Under the pieces are notes generated by a model that worked only from the letters and a program-made list of their open reading frames with translations, was not told where the DNA came from and did not search any database. Below, one piece after another: positions 6,225 through 8,534 of a DNA stretch of 8,534 nt. The translations under genes and the position numbers were made by a program. Position 1 is the first letter of the stretch. Every line of letters starts with the position of its first letter. Origin of the DNA: Niveispirillum sp. GTDB lineage: Bacteria; Pseudomonadota; Alphaproteobacteria; Azospirillales; Azospirillaceae. The stretch spans positions 1 through 8,534 of the forward strand of contig JAEMSB010000171.1 in assembly GCA_016463045.1 (NCBI GenBank), in the 5' to 3' direction.

Positions 6225-8534
6225 ATGCGAGCCGGCCCGCTGATCAGCCTGATTCTTTGCTTCATGCTGTGTGGCGGGCTGGCGCCTGCTGCCCAGGCCG
6301 ATGCCTGGGTGACCGATCGCCCCTCGCCGGATGGGTTCGCGCTGTCGGTGAAGGGGCGTCCAGTCCCTATCCGCCATGATCCAGACGACCATGCCGTCGT
6401 CACCATTGCGGCCCATGATCTGGCCATCGATCTGGAAAAGGTGACAGGAAAGAAGCCCGTCCTTCTGGCCGACAGCATGCCGGGCAAGGGTCCTCCGCGA
6501 GAGGTGTGGATCGGGACATTGGGCCGCTCCCGCCTGATAGACGGGCTGATCGCGGCAGGGCAGATCAATGTCACAGACCTCGAGGGCGCCTGGGAAAGTT
6601 TTATCATTACAAGCGTGACCGATCCCGCCCCGGGGGTAAAAAATGCCCTGGTGATCATCGGCAGCGACAGACGGGGGACGGCATATGGCGCTTATGAGCT
6701 GTCACGCGCCATTGGTGTATCCCCCTGGGTCTGGTGGGCGGATGTGGTGCCAGCGCGACGGCCCGATCTTTACATCGCCGCTGGTGTCCGGCGGTTCGGG
6801 CCGCCATCGGTGAAGTACCGGGGTATCTTCATCAATGATGAGGATTGGGGCCTGCATCCCTGGGCCGCAGGCACGCTTGACCCGGAACGCAGCGATATAG
6901 GGCCGAAGACCTATGCGAAGGTGTTCGGCCTGCTGCTGCGCCTGCGCGCCAATCTTCTCTGGCCCGCCATGCATCAGGTGACGCAGGCTTTCAATGTCGA
7001 TCCGGAGAATGCCCGACTGGCCGACCGCTATGCCATCATCATGGGATCGTCCCACGCCGAACCGCTGCTGCGCAACAATGTCGGGGAGTGGAAGGGACCG
7101 GCGGCGGCCTATGATTATGCGAAGAACCCCGACCTTGTCCGTGAATACTGGCGTGACCGATTACGGTCAAATGGCGGCTTTGAGAATGTCTATACACTGG
7201 GCATGCGCGGCATCCATGACAGTGGCATTGTCGGGGTGGAAGGGGTGGAGGCACAGCGCACCCTCTTGAACCGCATCATCGCCGATCAGCGCCGGCTTCT
7301 GGCCCAGAATGTCAGTCCCGATATAGAGCGGCTGCCGCAGGTCTTCACGCCGTACAAGGAGGTGCTGGCGCTATATCGGGCGGGTCTGGACCTGCCTGAC
7401 GATGTCACGCTGGTCTGGCCCGATGACAATTTCGGCTATATCCGGCAGTTCCCTAACGCAGCTGAGCGGTCTCGGACGGGAGGATCGGGGGTCTATTATC
7501 ACCTCTCATACCTGGGCGCACCGCTGTCGCATTTGTGGCTCTCGACGGTTCCGCCATCGCTGATCGCCTTGGAAATGAGCCGGGCCTACGATCTGGGTGC
7601 CCGCACGCTTTGGGTTGCCAATGTCGGCGATATCAAGCCGGCGGAAACCAACATTGATCTATTCACCAGCATGGCCTGGGATATGGAGGGGTTCCGGCGG
7701 GCGGGTGGAGCACCGGGGTTCCTTCGCGACTGGTCGGCCCGGACGTTCGGCGAGGCGCTGGGGCCGGATGTCGCGGGCATTCTAACCCGGCATCACCGGC
7801 TGAATTTTGAGCGCAAGCCGGAGCATCTGCAATGGTGGCTGCCAGGGGAGCGGCCCCGCCGATCGGACCTGACCCCGGCGCAGGCATCTGAGCGGCTGGC
7901 GGCTTTTGATCATCTGGTGGCCGATCTTGATCGGGTGCAGCCGCTAGTGCCAGCCCGGCTGCGCGATGCGTTTTTCCAGTTGGTGGAGTATCCAGTGCGG
8001 GCAGCGGCACTGGCCAACCAGCGATATTTCAAGACAGAAGCCTATGAAACCCTGTTTAACGCCGAACCAGTCGCGGCCCGTAGGAACGGGGCAGAGGCGC
8101 GGGCGGCGGATGCGGCGCTGAAGTCCCTGACAGCCAAGTATAATGACGAGATTGCGGGCGGCAAATGGCGCGGCATCATGGCGGAGGAGCCGGCGGACAG
8201 CCTGTGGCGCAAATACCGCCTGTCGCCCCCGGTCTTGCCCGCGGCGACCCTGACCTTGCCCGATCGCGCGGACGAGCCGGTACCGTCCGGAGCAGCACCG
8301 GAGGCGACGGAAATCGTGCGGCAGGCGGAGGCGTTCAGCCGGGCGGAGGCCGCCGCCGATGCCACCTGGGCGCTGGTCCCCGATCTGGGGCGAGGAGACG
8401 GAGCGATGGCGGTGGCCCCGGTGACGGCCCCTGCGCGCGCGCAGGGTGGGCCGGCCCTGATCTATGAATTGCACCTGCCACCGGGCCAATGGTCCCTGTC
8501 GGTTGATCTGATCCCGACCTTCCCTGTCGATGGC
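6225..8534 (+). CDS. Secreted GH115 alpha-glucuronidase (3' end outside window)
   Basis: The frame is open for 770 codons to the last base with no stop, so the gene is cut by the window edge. GH115 enzymes release (4-O-methyl)-D-glucuronic acid alpha-1,2-linked to xylan; a characterised Bacteroides member instead acts on decorated arabinogalactan. Residues 1-25 are a Sec signal peptide (cleavage after AQA). An N-terminal alpha/beta domain runs to about 190, then a TIM barrel (about 195-490), a helical region (about 500-690) and the start of the C-terminal beta-sandwich (from about 695). Family hallmarks are INDEDWGL (203-210), LLWPAMH, VFTPYKEV with E379, WPDDNFGY (398-405), GGSGVYYH ending in H426, and WVANVGDIKPAE (463-474). 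The acidic cluster D205-D207, E379 and H426 probably line the active site; exact catalytic roles are inferred. Probably 50-150 residues are missing from the C-terminus. It is coupled to GH2 upstream. The family is confident; the substrate backbone is open. Confidence 0.92.
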   Translation, partial: MRAGPLISLILCFMLCGGLAPAAQADAWVTDRPSPDGFALSVKGRPVPIRHDPDDHAVVTIAAHDLAIDLEKVTGKKPVLLADSMPGKGPPREVWIGTLGRSRLIDGLIAAGQINVTDLEGAWESFIITSVTDPAPGVKNALVIIGSDRRGTAYGAYELSRAIGVSPWVWWADVVPARRPDLYIAAGVRRFGPPSVKYRGIFINDEDWGLHPWAAGTLDPERSDIGPKTYAKVFGLLLRLRANLLWPAMHQVTQAFNVDPENARLADRYAIIMGSSHAEPLLRNNVGEWKGPAAAYDYAKNPDLVREYWRDRLRSNGGFENVYTLGMRGIHDSGIVGVEGVEAQRTLLNRIIADQRRLLAQNVSPDIERLPQVFTPYKEVLALYRAGLDLPDDVTLVWPDDNFGYIRQFPNAAERSRTGGSGVYYHLSYLGAPLSHLWLSTVPPSLIALEMSRAYDLGARTLWVANVGDIKPAETNIDLFTSMAWDMEGFRRAGGAPGFLRDWSARTFGEALGPDVAGILTRHHRLNFERKPEHLQWWLPGERPRRSDLTPAQASERLAAFDHLVADLDRVQPLVPARLRDAFFQLVEYPVRAAALANQRYFKTEAYETLFNAEPVAARRNGAEARAADAALKSLTAKYNDEIAGGKWRGIMAEEPADSLWRKYRLSPPVLPAATLTLPDRADEPVPSGAAPEATEIVRQAEAFSRAEAAADATWALVPDLGRGDGAMAVAPVTAPARAQGGPALIYELHLPPGQWSLSVDLIPTFPVDG

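Noticed and set aside
6260..6290. Lipoprotein signal in GH115 (cysteines in the signal peptide)
   Set aside because: The residue before the cysteine is Leu, not Gly/Ala/Ser, and a clean AQA signal peptidase I site follows.

Overview
The window looks like part of a carbohydrate-utilisation locus from a G+C-rich Gram-negative bacterium, most likely an alphaproteobacterium (Caulobacter, sphingomonad or Azospirillaceae type). The reasons are the large TonB-dependent receptor of the 'TonB-Xanth-Caul' style, the G+C-rich codon use, and secreted glycoside hydrolases with Sec signal peptides. The species cannot be named from the sequence alone. No RNA gene, CRISPR array, insertion sequence or integrase was seen.

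Layout: (1) positions 1-192, plus strand, hold the last 63 codons of a TonB-dependent receptor that begins outside the window. (2) Positions 193-271 form a short convergent gap dominated by a perfect 14-bp stem hairpin. (3) Positions 272-3220, minus strand, encode a complete TonB-dependent outer-membrane receptor of 982 residues. (4) Positions 3221-3843 are a 623-bp divergent intergenic region with no convincing gene. It holds a 12-bp LacI-operator-like palindrome, a strongly AT-rich island with nested palindromes, and several small hairpins. (5) Positions 3844-6222, plus strand, encode a secreted GH2 enzyme, probably a beta-galactosidase. (6) From 6225 to the end of the window, plus strand, lies a secreted GH115 alpha-glucuronidase that is still open at the last base. 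It begins 2 nt after the GH2 stop codon.

Proposed joint role (inference): the receptor imports an oligosaccharide across the outer membrane. In the periplasm, or at the cell surface, GH115 removes (4-O-methyl)-glucuronic acid branches and GH2 removes a beta-linked sugar, probably galactose. This pair suits a decorated hemicellulose such as glucuronoxylan carrying galactose, or a glucuronidated arabinogalactan. The divergent arrangement around one shared control region, with a LacI-type palindrome, suggests co-regulation by a sugar-responsive repressor encoded elsewhere.

Every gene belongs to a known family. The parts worth a second look are the control region, the substrate implied by the GH2+GH115 pair, and the paired convergent receptors. 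I did not find evidence for a wholly new kind of system.
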